NCBI RefSeq assembly: GCF_025698545.1
Contig: NC_068567.1
Location: 60,269,371-60,333,370, forward strand
Origin: Gossypium raimondii
Taxonomy: Eukaryota > Streptophyta > Magnoliopsida > Malvales > Malvaceae
Reading direction: 5' to 3'
DNA length: 64,000 nt
In this document: piece after piece, positions 11,172 through 24,050 of the stretch
Numbering within the stretch: the stretch's first letter is position 1
Layout: each line of letters opens with the position of its first letter
Made by a program: the position numbers and the translations under genes
The notes under the pieces: model-generated
Told to the model about the DNA's origin: nothing
Databases searched by the model: none
What the model saw: the letters and a program-made list of their open reading frames with translations, nothing else

Positions 11172-14100
11172 TCATACAGAAACTTGAAACGTAAGTGGCG
11201 ATTGCAAGGATGCATTAGTTGAAACGACCACAAAGCTGTGAGCCGAAGAAGAAGGATGTGTGATGTTGATTTCATAGTCACCATGAAAAAGGGTAGCTTC
11301 AAAGAAACCTCGGGTGTCGGTCAAACCCGACACGGCCCTCGATCGCCATTGTCGCAACAGGTTGTCGACAACATTCCCGGTCGCTAAGTTGTTGAAATTG
11401 TTGTCGGTCAAACACATCCGGTAACACCCCTGCGGTTTCCATGCTGCCCATATTACAATCCCATCTACCTTAGGGTGAGAATATGCTTCCATTAGAATTT
11501 GTTCCAAGTATTTGGCCTGTCCTACATCAAAGGAAATAATCCTATCACATTTTGCCATCCTTACTCAAAACATCTCAAGCGATATGAGCCAAATAAATAA
11601 AAAATAAATAAAAACTTCAAAATGGTAAAAATCAAAATGATCCAAACCCGTAATGACTCGAGCCTCAAACTCAAATAACCCAACATAAAACGATTAGAAT
11701 GGACCCGAAATTTTTAAAATCCGAAGCACTAGTTCATATATTTAAACCCTTTTTTGGTTACCTGATTAGGACCGCTTAGAACATCAAGTTCAGTAAGCCA
11801 AATGGGCAACCCAGTAGCACCAAGTGTATCAAGAGAAGCTCTCATATAAGCAAGATTCGGAGTACCAAAATGGGACTCAAGTCCGATTCCCATCTTTGCA
11901 TTCCTCGTTAAACCTTGAATCTGTCTCAATTTTTGCAGGTACTTAGCTGGTGTAGCTGCCCCATCTCTACTATCCTCTATAGTATTATACTCGTTCGAAA
12001 ACAAAGGCACTGACCAATCTACTGCATGAGCCAACCTATAAAAGTTTGGAGTAGCTTGATCCCCTAACTTACTTTCAAAGAACGAAAAATGCAGATTCTC
12101 ATTGACAACATCCCACGCAATAAGCTGCCCTGTGTATCTGGACATAACGGAAACGATCCTTTTATGGACCGCATTCGAAAGCTCAGCTGGCGAGAGTGAG
12201 TAAAGCCATCCCGGTTGGTACTTGGGGTCATCCCATAGTACATTATGGCCTCGAACGGCAATGTTATGTTGTTTGGCAAAGCTAAGTAAGGCATCGGCCG
12301 ATGTGTAGTCCTCGTGACCGGGGGAAACTTCGGTGCTGTACCATTTCATTTCGTCTTCGAATGTGGTGACGGTGAACCTTGATGTGAACCATTTTTGGTA
12401 GGGTGTATTTGTTAGGATGTTTTTGTTTATGGCACAACCTATTGGGAACCCTGGTTTGTTTTGATGTTGTTGAATCGTGATTGTGGCATTTGAGAGGGGA
12501 TTGCCTAGTTTATCAATTGCTTGTATCCTCACTTTTGCTTTACGAACCTGCAAATTTTTTTTAAGGTTTATTTTATGATGGTTTAGTATACGAAGTATGG
12601 AGGGAAAAATTTCATAGAGATCATTATACTAGCTATCAGATTACATTTTCTCTTCTTTTCTTCAAAAAATGGACAAATTAGTCTATATACATTAGATTAA
12701 AGAGCAAATTGGTCATTTCTGTTAAAGCTTTCATTAATTTTTACTGTTAAAAGCTGGTATGACTAATAGAATAATCAAACAATGACACATGGCATGCTAT
12801 ATATATATATATATATATATATATGTTATATTGATATATAATTAGGGGTGTTCAATCGGTTAACCGACTCAAACTAGCATTAACCAAATTAATCAAACTT
12901 TTTAAACCCTTAATCGTTAATCGAACTGAATTTTTTTCAAAAAAAATAACCGAACCAAAATTTTTCGATTAATTCAGTCAGTTAACCGAATTAACTGAAA
13001 TTTACATGTTCTTTTTGTTTTTGTTAAAACAAGTATAAAACATATCAAAAATTAACTGAATTAACCAAACAACCGAATTAACCGAATTTAATATATGTAA
13101 AATGTATATAAAATATATATATTTGGTAAATTAGGTTAATTAACTGATTTCAAACCAAATTAACCGTTAACCGAACTTCCAAAACATTATTAACCGACCC
13201 CCAACCGAATTAATTCGGTTAACCTACCGATTAACTGAATTAATTTGGTTTGGTCGGTTAAATCAGTTTTACCCAAAATTTGCATACCCCTATATATTAT
13301 AACTAGCTTTTAACAGTAGAAATACAAAAAAAAAATTTAATAAAAAGATTAATTTACTTTTTGATCTAGTGTATAGAAATTAATTTATCCATTTTTTAAT
13401 AGAGAGGACAAAATGCAATCAAACATTTAATATAAAAACTTTCATGGTACTTTTACCGAAATATAGATTATTGTTATTTGTGAAACATTAAAAGGGGAAT
13501 TTTTACCTTTTTAATGTTTTGATCTTGGTGAGATGCCCATTCTTCTGTGGTAAATGGTTGGAGTGAGATGCTATCAACCCATATTTCAATTGATGTGTTC
13601 TTGCTCTGAATAAATTTTAAAACAAAATTGTTAAGTGTTTAAAATTGATGTGTTTTGGTTCTGTGGAGAACTTTATGGGTTCATAGATTAATTGGGACAT
13701 CAGAATTTTATTTCTCCATTGTGTCAAGAGGTTTAAACTCCTTGATTAGTTTTGATGTTTTCGTCCATTTTTGACACTTCGACATTCTCCTACTTTATGA
13801 ACTAGCCAGGGTTTTTGTCATAGTTGACAGAAAAAACTCGGCCCACAATGGCAAAGCCAAGGGTAGGGCCTTGACTCCCTTGATTAAATGGGAAAATTTT
13901 TCTTTAGTCTCTCTTAAAAATTAAATCCTTTAATCATTTGAATGAATGAAAAAAAATTGTATTTTTGACCCCTCTAAAAAATTAATAAATAATTTAAGTA
14001 TTTTTTAATACAAAATTTTTAACCTTAATCCTTCTATAATTTCATAATTTTACGCCCCCCAGATTTTCTTGCTTAACACTTGCGTGTCTCAAAGCAATAA

Positions 14101-17100
14101 CTAACTTGTGTGATGTACCCCTTAACTAAGGATGAATTTAGATTTTTTTTTTCTGAAAGAACCAAAATTAAATTATAAATTATAATAAGAGCTACCATAC
14201 AATTTTATCATTCTTGAAAACTAAAATGCAATTTTAATACATATGAACATATATGTTATGATACTTGCCATCATCGGCCCAAAACCTAAATAGGTTTGGG
14301 CCGGATTCTATCGAGCTCACGTGTCGAGCTCGTAGACTGAACTCGCATAATAATAGGTATTTGTAAGATGGGTACCTATACTCTCCTACGAAGTCACATG
14401 TGAGATTGCGCATAGAACCGCATAAACACGTGTTAAGTCTAGAGTAGGGTATGTGTTGACATGCATGAAACCTACCTAGTATGTCATATTAATGAACAGT
14501 ACTCATATCATATATAAATAGAGAAGCCTCACCGTTTAAGATAGAAAAAGAAAAGCGCTCAGTAATATACATTTAAAAATTCTAAAATTTTTATTTTAAA
14601 AATAATTTTAAGAGGCCAGGTCCCTGCCTGTCCCGATGCCACCCTTAGGCTTAACTTACCGACCTTTAGGGCCCTTGACATGACCTAGAAATATCAAGGA
14701 AACTAATAAATGAAAGCTTAAAACTCAAAGACCCTAACAAAAAATATTACCTCAAAGTATAACTCGGCTGGGCCGGTAGCATCCGAAGTGAAGCCACCTT
14801 TAAGCATAGACCAACACTTTGATTCAGCAACCACTGCACCACCATGTTTGAACCCTGTTCCAGATTTAAATACCGCTGCCACTGCCTCATTTCCTTCACT
14901 AACCTGTATCCAAGCTGCAAGTAAGGTAACAGTCAAAATGTACCCAAACATTTGTATTTTCCAAAGTATTTAATATTCGGTAACGAGTATACAGTATGAT
15001 CCTCCAAAAAAATCGAGTATACTCATGTTGAACATATAAGGGTAAAATTTATAAGGTTTTATGTGAAAATTTATGAACCAGAGAAAGAGTAGAGGGTCTC
15101 TTGCTGCAAATAAAGCTTCTGAGAGATACTATCAGTTGGGCGATTCCTGGCATGAACGGCTACAAATTTGTTGCCTGCAAGTTCTCTTTGCTCAATCTTT
15201 GCATCTCCAAATGCTTGCCATCCTTTTAACCCCATGTTCAACTCTGGGTTCAATATGATTCCTCCACCGTGTAGAGGTTTTAGAGGAGTTTCTAAGCACT
15301 GAAATTAAAAGAGGATAGTAAAAGGAGTAAAAAATAGAATTTTGTTAGTTATAATTATGTATGTGATGGAGAGCTTACCTCAATGCTTGCTGTGTAATCA
15401 TAAGGCAAGGCATTAGCTTCAAACCCTGTAAAAGAAAAAGAATTGGAATATCTTTTTACTGTATTTAACATGGAATTGTTTTCCAAACTTACTCAAAAGA
15501 ATTGATTAATTACGAAAAATAATCCAGGTACAAAATTTTGTATAAAAATTAACAGTGCATATTGGCGGCACCACTCCATCATCATTGAGCAATATTCATC
15601 AGCCTTTTAAAAAAAATATTATTTTTGAGTGCTGCAAAATAATTTGGCAGTATAGGACTGAAGTGTAATTATATAAAATGTTTAGGGATTTGATGAAGCA
15701 ATTACCTTTTTAGATTGGCTGAAAAAGTTGCCATGAGAGTAGAGGTGGGCCGCCCGGCCCGACGGCCCGCCCAAAATATGGGAGGGTTTGGGTAAAAATA
15801 TAGGCCAGAAATATGGGCTTGGGCAAAAAATGAGGCCCGTTTAGAAAACGGGCCGGGCCTTGGGCACTACTTTTTTGCCCTGGCCCGGCCCGGCCCAGCC
15901 CGGTATAATAAATATATTTATTTTTTAAAAATTTTAAAATATTTTTAAAATACTTTTTTTAATTTTTAAAATAAATTTTTAGTATTTATTAAAAATGGGC
16001 CGGGCCGGGTCGGGCCCAGGCTTATGATTTTTTTCCCGGGCCGGGCCTGGGCAAAATTTCAGGCCCATATTTTGGGTCGGGCCGGGCCCGAGCCTAGGAC
16101 CCGGGCCAAAAAATTTTTATGGACCCGACTCGACCCGGCCCATGAGCACCTCTACATGAGAGCACCCGGCACCAAATTAAATGCTACCAAGGTTTTGGTC
16201 TATTTGTATGTTAGGTCTGTCATCTTTTGAAATTAAATTTAAATAACCCTTAAAAATATAAGAATAATAAAATAAACTTTTCTATTTTTTTAAAAATAAA
16301 ATTAAAATATATAAAATATTATTTAAATTACCTAAATATATCTCTCAAAAATTTCTTCAAGTTTATCTAAATTCAAATATGCAAGGGAATGAATTGAAAA
16401 TGTTTAAATTTAGATAAACTTGAGGAAAATTTGTTAGGATATATTTGGGTAAATTAAATAAAAATTTTATATAAATTTTTAAAAAATAAAAATTGAGAAG
16501 AGTTTATATATTTTTTCTTATATTTTTAAAGACTATTTAAATTTAATTTTAAAATGAGACAAACCTAACATGTAAATAAACCAAAAGGTGGATAACATTT
16601 AATTTGGTGCCGCCATTATATTAGGGGCACTTTTTTTTCAGCTAGGATAATTGTTTCATTATGTCCTTAAATATTTTATATAATCATATTTCAGAACCAC
16701 AAAAAAATATTTTTCTTTTTTTTAAATACAATCATTGACTGATGATGGGAGCTGGTGCCGCCAATGTCTCTAACGGCACCAACAAACACGGTACAAATCA
16801 AATTATTTACGTACATAATTTTTAAATTAAATTATTTTCATAATGAATAAAAAATTCGAGTTACTTCTAAAAAAGAGCCCATTGCTTATCATTATCACCA
16901 TTACTGTAGCTAGATAGTTACTATATGAATTGTATAATTCTTTTAATGTACAGAAATAAAACTTAATTATACTTTATTTCTTTTGCAACTAACGTACGAT
17001 AAATAAATATCATAATAATTATTAAATTATGACACATTTAATATAGGCGAAAAATGTATAATAAATTTATTAAATAATTTTGACATAAAATTAAATTTGG

Positions 17101-18233
17101 CTTTTATTGAAATAATAAAATTAGAGATAGTGAAAACAATAATGGTTTAAGTTCAAATGTTATCTTGATTATGCATTTTTTAGATTTTATAAAAGAAATT
17201 AAAAGAAAAGATATCCTCAAATAATATTTATTGCCCAATAAAAATAATGATGTATTTTAAATTTGAGATTTTGACATAATTTGATGTTATATTTTATAAA
17301 TGTTACCAGTTATTTTAAATAGGTATTTTTTTCCTTTAAAATAAATTTTGATGCTTTTTAAAAACACATATTAATAATTTAATGAGAATAATGATTTATT
17401 TAATTTAACTAATGACATTATAAAAATAAAAAAAACTAACATATAATATTAAATTTGACAAAAACTATAATTGAATCATAAATTAAATGAGAAAAAGACA
17501 TATAAAGGTGGATTTAGCTTTGCGGTGCGTTTACTTGCGATTAGTGTAAAAATAACGATAGCAGTGGAATTAGATATTGTAGCGATATTATAGCGTGATA
17601 AAAAATAAGGTAAACATACTACACCCCACCGCGCATATAAACTCACCCTACATGACATCCAACGTTTTCTAAAAAAAAAAACAAGGGTTACATGGACCTT
17701 TAAGGAAACAAAAAACTGAAACTATTATCCTTAACCCCTCTTTTTATAGTTAAGTTGATAGACAGGATTCAATTTCAAATTAACGTATTAGAATGCGACA
17801 ATGCACCATCCACTTTTACACGTTTCTTCATTAGTATACTGTGCCAACTTTTCTTTTATCTACTTCGATGAAATATGCTCTATTTTTTTATTAAACCTTA
17901 ACTGAACACATTTAAATGCGTTTTTTTTTTCAATTTAAAGATTCGAGAAAAATTACGGGTTGAAGAAAAGAAGTGTAGGCAATGACTTTAGCCTCAAAAA
18001 TGAAAAATTATTTATTAATTCCTTTAATTTTTAGAAAATTATAAATTAATATATTTATCCTTTTAAATTTTTATTCATCTTTTCTGACATTTTATAAAAA
18101 AAATTATAATAATAAAAAAGTGCAAAAAAATTATACATGGGGAAATGGACGAACCTGAAAAGAGCAGATCGGCACATGCTAAGATAAGCAGCATAGTAAT
18201 CAGATTGTTTTTCTGCAGTACTGAAATCTCCAT
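11172..18233 (-). CDS. Endo-1,4-beta-xylanase, CBM22-GH10 (xylanase 2)
   Basis: Paralogue of the xylanase at 3675-6867. Exons (minus): 18233-18155, 15425-15379, 15298-15079, 14914-14751, 13605-13507, 12547-11762, 11516-11172; total 579 codons plus stop, with the same intron phases as xylanase 1. A hydrophobic signal peptide ends near residue 27 (core ITMLLILACADLLFS). A CBM22-like module spans about residues 43-200. The GH10 domain has acid/base Glu353 in WDVVNEN and nucleophile Glu456 in WLTELDV. All donors I placed are GT. Intron 1 is 2.7 kb and carries a GGCCGGGC MITE (15740-16154); intron 5 carries two more elements. The last exon's acceptor could be TAG at 11523 or CAG at 11517; only CAG keeps the frame. 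A broken second copy of exon 5 lies at 25176-25214. The product should be secreted to the wall and act on xylan. Confidence 0.9.
12640..13425. repeat. MITE of the ATTGCATTTTGTCC family in intron 5, interrupted
   Basis: The left part (AAAAAATGGACAAATTAGTC..., TTCTGTTAAAGC) and right part (TAACAGTAGAAAT..., GGACAAAATGCAAT) are inverse to each other, and match the copy at 2917-3172. It is split by a (TA)n run at about 12797-12824 and by the element at 12844-13291. Confidence 0.6.
12844..13291. repeat. Nested AGGGGTG-ended MITE (TTAACCGAAT-rich)
   Basis: Ends AGGGGTGTTCAA and TTTGCATACCCCT are inverted; the interior is made of repeated words such as TTAACCGAATTAACCGAA that pair across the element. 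Flanks ATATAATT and ATATATTA are near-identical 8-mers, as in hAT insertions, but the sequence is too AT-rich to be sure. Its right third is also present at 24872-24963. Confidence 0.6.
15740..16154. mobile_element. hAT-type MITE, GGCCGGGC family, copy 2, in xylanase-2 intron 1
   Basis: Terminal repeats TAGAGGTGGGCC / GAGCACCTCTA are flanked by a perfect 8-bp duplication CATGAGAG (15732-15739 and 16155-16162). Internal GGCCCGGCCC arms match the copy at 8540-8940. It lies in the 2.7 kb first intron on no coding sequence. Confidence 0.9.
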
Positions 18234-20361
18234 TGTTGTTCAGAAGGAATGGATAAAACTTGAAATGGCGAAGAGATTTTATGCTAAACGCGTAAGGCTT
18301 TTTTAAATTAGTTATAAGCAGAAGAGAGAGGGGGGAGGGGTGTTTTCGGGTTGAGAATAAATAAGGGTTTACTACCAGACATTAAATCTGTGAGATTTCC
18401 CCATGTTGGGTCATTCTTAATTATGCTATAGAAATTAGTTAATTTTTTTATAACACTTGGAATAGGAATCTGTAATTTCCCTTTTCTTCTTCCTTTTTTA
18501 ATGAAATGAATTTAAAAGCTTTAAATTGACATCACAAGTTCTTATCAGTTGAGAGTGTCTTTTTTTGTTTGTTATAAAAATATGAAAATGAGATCAATTT
18601 TAAGTTTAAAAAAATGTGGATTGAGTCTTAACTCGACTGATATAGATATTGTTGATAATGCAGAAATATATGGATTCGAGTATATTAAAGCTAGACCTGT
18701 CTATGGGCCGGGCCACTCGACTCAACTCGAAGGCCCGCCTGAAAAGTGAGATGATTTGGGTAAAACTATAAGCTAAATAGGTTTGAACAAAAAATTAAGG
18801 TCTGTTTAAAAAAATAGGTTGGGTCACATTTAAGGCTTTTTGGCCCGAGCCTAGCCAGAATATGCAAAAAAAAAAAAAAACTGTTACTTTTTTATTGTTT
18901 TCTTGCTGTTTTTTACTATTTTCTTGCTAGTTTCTTGTTATTTTTTATTACTATTTTGCTACCATTTCACTATTATGCTATTATTTTGTTGGGAAATATT
19001 TATTTTAATTTTTTTATGCATTATATTTTTAAATACATAATTAATACAGGCGGTTCAGGCCGGGCCGAGTTTTAGCATTTTTATCCGAATCGTGTTTGGG
19101 TAAAATTCTAAGCTCCTTTTTTGACCTAGTCTGAACCCGACCCGTCCCATTAACACCTTTAGTTGAATCACTTTATCTTCTATTTATAGGTTGGATAGGG
19201 GCAATGGATCATTTTAAGCATTGTGTCAAAAAATACTTAAAAGGATTAATTATAAAATAAGAAAAAGCTTGTTTTTCTTTTTAAGTTCAATTATTAGATT
19301 TTCTTTCATTGTTTTTAATTCTTCAGCTATACTTTCCTTCAAAGAATAGTTCTTAATGCCTACACACCTTAGCTTAATTATGAAAAAAGTTTAGCAGAAC
19401 ATAACAAGTTTCAATTATTTGTTGATTAACATATTCAGCCGAGTGGTAAAGAATTGATATTTTTATTAAGGTATTGAGTTAAAAGTTTTACAGATAGAAA
19501 AAATAAATTTAGAAAAATTTTGTTTTTTTAAAAAAATTCAATTTGACTCAATTCTAAATTTAATTAAGACTTAATATAATTATTAAATATTGTAAAATAT
19601 CATACTCAAAAATATTATTTAATTTGAAAACCTTTTTCTGCAAAGTATATATATATATATCCAACATTATTTATAGGTACTAAAATTAATAAAATACTAA
19701 TTTCTTTTTAAAATTTAATCTACAAATACACATAATAACTGAATTAGTGACACTCACTTGGGAGAAAATTTTGTGTTTTTTATAATACTTATTAATTCCA
19801 AATACCAACTTAAAAATTATTAAGTTATAAAATTATTAAGTCTTTTCTCAATAATATGAACTTTTCATTGTACCTTAACATTATTTTGTTAGAATCGTTA
19901 AATTCTTATACAGATTTAGAACTGTAAATCATGATCCATCATGTCGGATCATCATAAAAAATAAAAAACAAAATTAGATGCGGAAGTGGAAGCGGAAGCC
20001 ATCGATATCTTTAAATATAAGTTTTGTGATTTTGGTCTTCCGAAGTAATACACTTGTAATTTAGAGAAGGTCGCTCTTTTTTTTCCGAAGATGTAAAAAA
20101 AAGTCATGTATTTTTGGGACTATAACCCTAGCATATAACTTTTGTACATTAACTTTAATTTTTAATCAATGCATGATTAATTAAAAATTAGTTATTAATA
20201 TATCTACACATATTTGATCCATATTTTATTTAATAACTGAAATCCAATAAACCCTAACCAAATTAGATCACTTTTGATTTGGGCTAACCTTATATGATAG
20301 TAAATAATAACATATAATTATTCTTATTATATATGTGATTTTGGCTGCACATATTTCTTGA
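18234..20361. other. Region upstream of xylanase 2
   Basis: The first ~150 bp should include the xylanase-2 promoter and leader; a GCATAAAATC word at about 18272-18281 (minus) is a weak TATA candidate. Beyond is AT-rich sequence with one GGCC-family copy (listed). 19900-20360 contains purine-rich GGAAGTGGAAGCGGAAG and may be decayed LTR sequence; not assignable. Confidence 0.4.
18692..19161. repeat. GGCCGGGC family, copy 3 (diverged)
   Basis: Starts TAGACCTGTCTATGGGCCGGG and ends CCCGTCCCATTAACACCTTTA. The inner GC-rich arms are largely eroded and an insertion of C/T/A-rich sequence expands the centre. No exact 8-bp duplication remains, in keeping with an older insertion than copies 1 and 2. 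Confidence 0.65.
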
Positions 20362-20967
20362 TCCAATGTGCAATCTTATATATGAACTTTGATTTTTTGC
20401 GATTTTATATATGAAATTTTAATTTGATTTGATTTAATTTTTAAAAACTAGTAACAACATTATCAATTTGACACCATTTTATGTTGGATATTACATACAC
20501 AAACAATTATATCAATAAAATGTGATAATATTTGTATGTATTCATTTCTTTAAATGTATACAATTGAATCAAAATTTAAGTTTCATACATACATATTAAT
20601 AACAATACAAGTTTTGTAACACCGCCAACCCGTATCCCTCACCGGAACCGGGTTACGAAGCATTACCGGAGATTACAGATCAAACAGACAGAAATCTCAA
20701 ACATTTTATATCATCAAAACAAGTCATCAAAGCATCATTTTAATCCAAATTATAAGCTCTCCAAAATTAATCTTATAACTTCATTTACAATCAAACCACA
20801 AAATAACTATTATTTAGACACTCTAGGTACATGTCGACACAAAGAAGTAAACATCACCATATTTGAGTTCGGGATCGTTTTTGGATACTGAATCAGCGAT
20901 CAAACTTAAGTACTTAACCTGCGCACGGAAAACAAAACCGTACGCTGAGTAAAAACTCAGTGGTATT
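20362..20967. repeat. Direct repeat, copy A (matches 25919-26524)
   Basis: These 606 bp match 25919-26524 at a constant offset of 5557 bp with few differences. The first part is ordinary flank; from 20615 it is the start (TGTAACACC...) of the LTR that is complete at 26173-28233. The match stops exactly where a gypsy LTR begins at 20968. Confidence 0.85.
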
Positions 20968-21858
20968 TGTCGAAACCGTTTTTGAAAACAAAAATTTTGT
21001 TGTCGACTTTTTTCAAAAAATAAAACTGGAGTCGCTACCGATCCTTTATTAAGGTTTGATCGGCCCACCTTAAAAATTATTTTGGTGCAATTTTGAAAAG
21101 CAGGTTCGGAGTCGATTCATACGAGGAAGGGTTAGCACCCTCGTAACGCCCAAAAATCGGTACCAAATTGACTATTTAATGTCTTAGTGTCGAAAGTTAA
21201 AAAAGATTTTAAAATAGGTTTGAATGATGAAATTTGCAAAAGGATAATCAATTATTCAAGTCATGTAAAGAAATCGAGTCCCAATACGTTAGGGTACAAT
21301 TCCTCATAATCCCCGAACTCTGAATATCACTTTTATTTTATACGAAAATCTTCATTCCAAGAAAGTAACATGCCACACCCAATACGTTAGGGCACAACAA
21401 GTTAAGTTCCCAAAAATGATTTTTATGCATTTTGAATGAAAATATTCTCGATCATCTAGGATTGACAAAGAAAATCAGAACCCAATACGTTAGGGCTCAA
21501 TTTCCTCGAAAATCCCAAACCTCAAATAATATTTTATTCAAAAAAACCTTTAAGTCAAGAAAATAACTTTGATGCATAGTTAAAACCAAAATATATTTTC
21601 AAAAGAGTATGTTAAAAGTTAATATACAATATGATATGAGTCCTTTAATTTAAAGCATATATACATAAATATTTATAAATATATATACAAATACAATATA
21701 ACAATAAAGCTGCAAACATGTGTTTACACATATCTAACACATATACCAGTATACATGCAAATAGAAGGAATAAAATATATTCAATAAAACAAACAGCAAA
21801 TATGTATTCAAAATAAAAAAATGCATATGTATATATATTTACAGAATAACATGTATAA

Positions 21859-21928
<70 letters not shown>

Positions 21929-23237
21929 AGGTATATAAAAAGAAAATAAAATAAGGATATAAGGAAAATGTATGTATAAATATATGCATGTATATTTTAT
22001 ATAAAACAAATGCGCATGTGTATGTATTTTATGAAAAAAAATTTCTAAAATGTATGTATATATATTTATAAAATAAAAACAATGAAAACCAAATAATAAT
22101 GAAACATATATATAATAAGTATATAAAAAGTAAAAATGTATATGTATAAGAATAATAGCAAAACTAAAAAAATGACTAATAAATGATTTAAAAAAATCTT
22201 AAGGGCTGAATTTAAAAAAAAATTTAAAAAAAGGGCCACTTGAATACGCGCGTAACAGTGGAGGATCAAAAAGGCAATATGCCCATTGATCCCACGATGC
22301 CGTTTCAACGCAATCCGCAGTCCTGGATGGTGGACCAAATAGAAACAGGCGCTAAATTTCTGTGGCAAAATTGCAAATGCGCGCAATACCGCATTTAAAA
22401 CCAAAACAAAGGAGGAAGGATGGACCATAAATATCCCACTGACGTCGAGTCGCGGATCCTTCCCTTGGTCGGGTCACCGTCTTGGTCAGCACAGGAAAAG
22501 CGCGCCATTTTGAATGTTATTTAAAACAAAATTTTCCCTTAAAAAAACATTTGAAACAGAGTAAAAGAAAAAAATAAAAAAAAAAACACTCAAAGGTCCT
22601 CTGGTGCTCTGCTAGGGTTTCGCCCCTAGCGTCATATCGCCATCCCTCGACCCACGCCGGCGCTCCGACCACGACGGAGATGGCCACCGGTCCGGCGTCC
22701 TCGGCGAATGAGGTAAGTTTTTTTGTTATTTCTTTTTAAAAAAAAAATAAAACGCAAAAGAAAATAAAATATATAAATAAAATAAAATAAAATAAAAATG
22801 CAAGAACCCGATTCACCTTGAATAAAAAACAATCTGATTTTTCCAAAGTTTTTTCTATTTCTTGCGTATTCTCTCTGTATTTCTTTTCAATCCCCCTTTT
22901 ACAGATTTTGATAGGCCTTTTATAGGCCGAAAAAAACAAAATAAATTAGGTACAAATTATTTTCTTTGTTGTTTTTCCTTTCGGGACTCTTTGAATCTGT
23001 TTCTTTGCAGGTGTTGTGCGCGCGAATGACGTGCGTGGAGAGGAGTCGGCCCCGAGTCGTATGGTGCTTGGAGAGGCTGCTGGAGGCGAGGGACTACTTG
23101 CGGCGCTGAAGCAGAGAGGCTAGGGTTTCTGCTTAGTTTTTAATTGTTGGGCCATTTAGTTTGTTGGGCCTGTAAAAAAAACTGGGCTACGCCCAACATT
23201 TTATTTGTGCGGGCCCGGGCTAATTGGGTCTGCTACA
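20968..23237 (-). repeat. Long terminal repeat (about 2.27 kb)
   Basis: TG...CA ends on the minus strand. Holds an (AT)n microsatellite at 21863-21923 and a GC-rich block at 22600-22720. Homologous over its length, with gaps, to the LTR at 48495-50613 in opposite orientation. Confidence 0.8.
21863..21923. repeat. (AT)n microsatellite
   Basis: About 30 AT dinucleotides in a row inside the gypsy LTR. The matching LTR at 48.5-50.6 kb has much shorter TA runs in the corresponding part, so this is a later expansion. Confidence 0.9.
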
Positions 23238-23410
23238 GCTGCCCCTCTTTGCTCATTGTCGTGTAACGGGAATAGAGCAAAGACTACAAGGCCCAATTAT
23301 GCCTGGTCTTATTGAGCCTTAAACCTCTTCAATGCTTCTCTCCTTTAGGTAGCCACGTTCCTTCCTGCTGTATTTTGTAGCTTCTCAAAAGAACAAAATT
23401 TGCTATCTTT

Positions 23411-24010
23411 AATCTGCTCCACTGCGACTTCAGGGAGATAAGATCTGTGGCTTCAATTTGTTCTGCTACAACTTAAAGATAAGTCTGACGCGATCTGCTC
23501 TACTGCAACTTCAGAGAGATGAGATCTGCGATTTTAATCCACTCCATTGCAACTTTAAGGAGATAAGATTGGTTACTTTTGTCTGCTCCACTGCAACTTC
23601 AGGGAGATAAGACTTGTATATTCGATCTACTTCACCATCAGTATGGGAAGACAAGATATGCTTTCTTCGATCTACTTCACGCCAATACATGAAGACAAGA
23701 TCTGCTTTTTCAATCGATTCCACTGCCGACCGGGGAGGTAGAATTACTGGCTTCAATATACTCCACTGCAACCTCAGGGAGATAAAATCTGCCATCTTTG
23801 ATCTGCTCCACTACTGCTTAGGGAGATAAGATCTGTAATCTTCAATTTGTTCAACTGCAATGTCGGGGAAACCAGATCCGCCGTCTTAGCTTCAATCTGT
23901 TCCACCGCACCGTCAGGGAAGTAAGATCCGCCGTTATGGCTTCAATCTTTTTAATTGCAATATCAGGGAAACCAGATCCGTCGTCGTAGCTTCAATCTAT
24001 TCCACTGCAC
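23411..24010 (-). repeat. Imperfect tandem array (~45-60 bp unit) in the 3' untranslated part
   Basis: Repeated variants of CTGCTCCACTGCAACTTCAG, each followed by GGAGATAAGATCTG (or GGAAACCAGATCCG in the later copies), about a dozen in all. Non-coding. It lies between the missing pol region and the polypurine tract, a place where tandem arrays are common in Tat-lineage gypsy elements. Confidence 0.7.
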
Positions 24011-24050
24011 TGCTAAGGAAATTAAAAAATACAACGAATCAGATTCCATT

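Larger units (their letters stand above)
20968..24050 (-). mobile_element. Ty3/gypsy-type element: 3' LTR and 3' untranslated part only
   Basis: On the minus strand the order is 3' internal sequence (24050-23255), polypurine tract (AAAGAGGGGCAGC, about 23238-23250) and LTR (23237-20968). The LTR begins TGTAGCAG and ends TTTCGACA and is the same family as the LTR at 48495-50613 (shared GACCCAATT-type start, GGGCGTTACGAGGGTGCTAACC block, AACGTATTGGG repeats). No gag-pol or second LTR is present, so it is truncated at its 5' side. Confidence 0.8.

Noticed and set aside
20823..21068. Minus-strand frame repeated at 26380-26610
   Set aside because: Same frame in two places because the LTR start is duplicated; ends differ and no protein family is apparent.
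21645..22428. Minus-strand hydrophobic frames in the LTR
   Set aside because: Poly-Tyr/Ile stretches come from the (AT)n microsatellite and AT-rich LTR sequence.
22632..22730. GC-rich block that could be a CpG-island promoter of a host gene
   Set aside because: It is inside a gypsy LTR, has a counterpart near 48590-48660 in the related LTR, and no host exon follows.
23411..24010. CRISPR-like regularly spaced repeats
   Set aside because: Units are adjacent and diverged, without unique spacers, in a plant retroelement.
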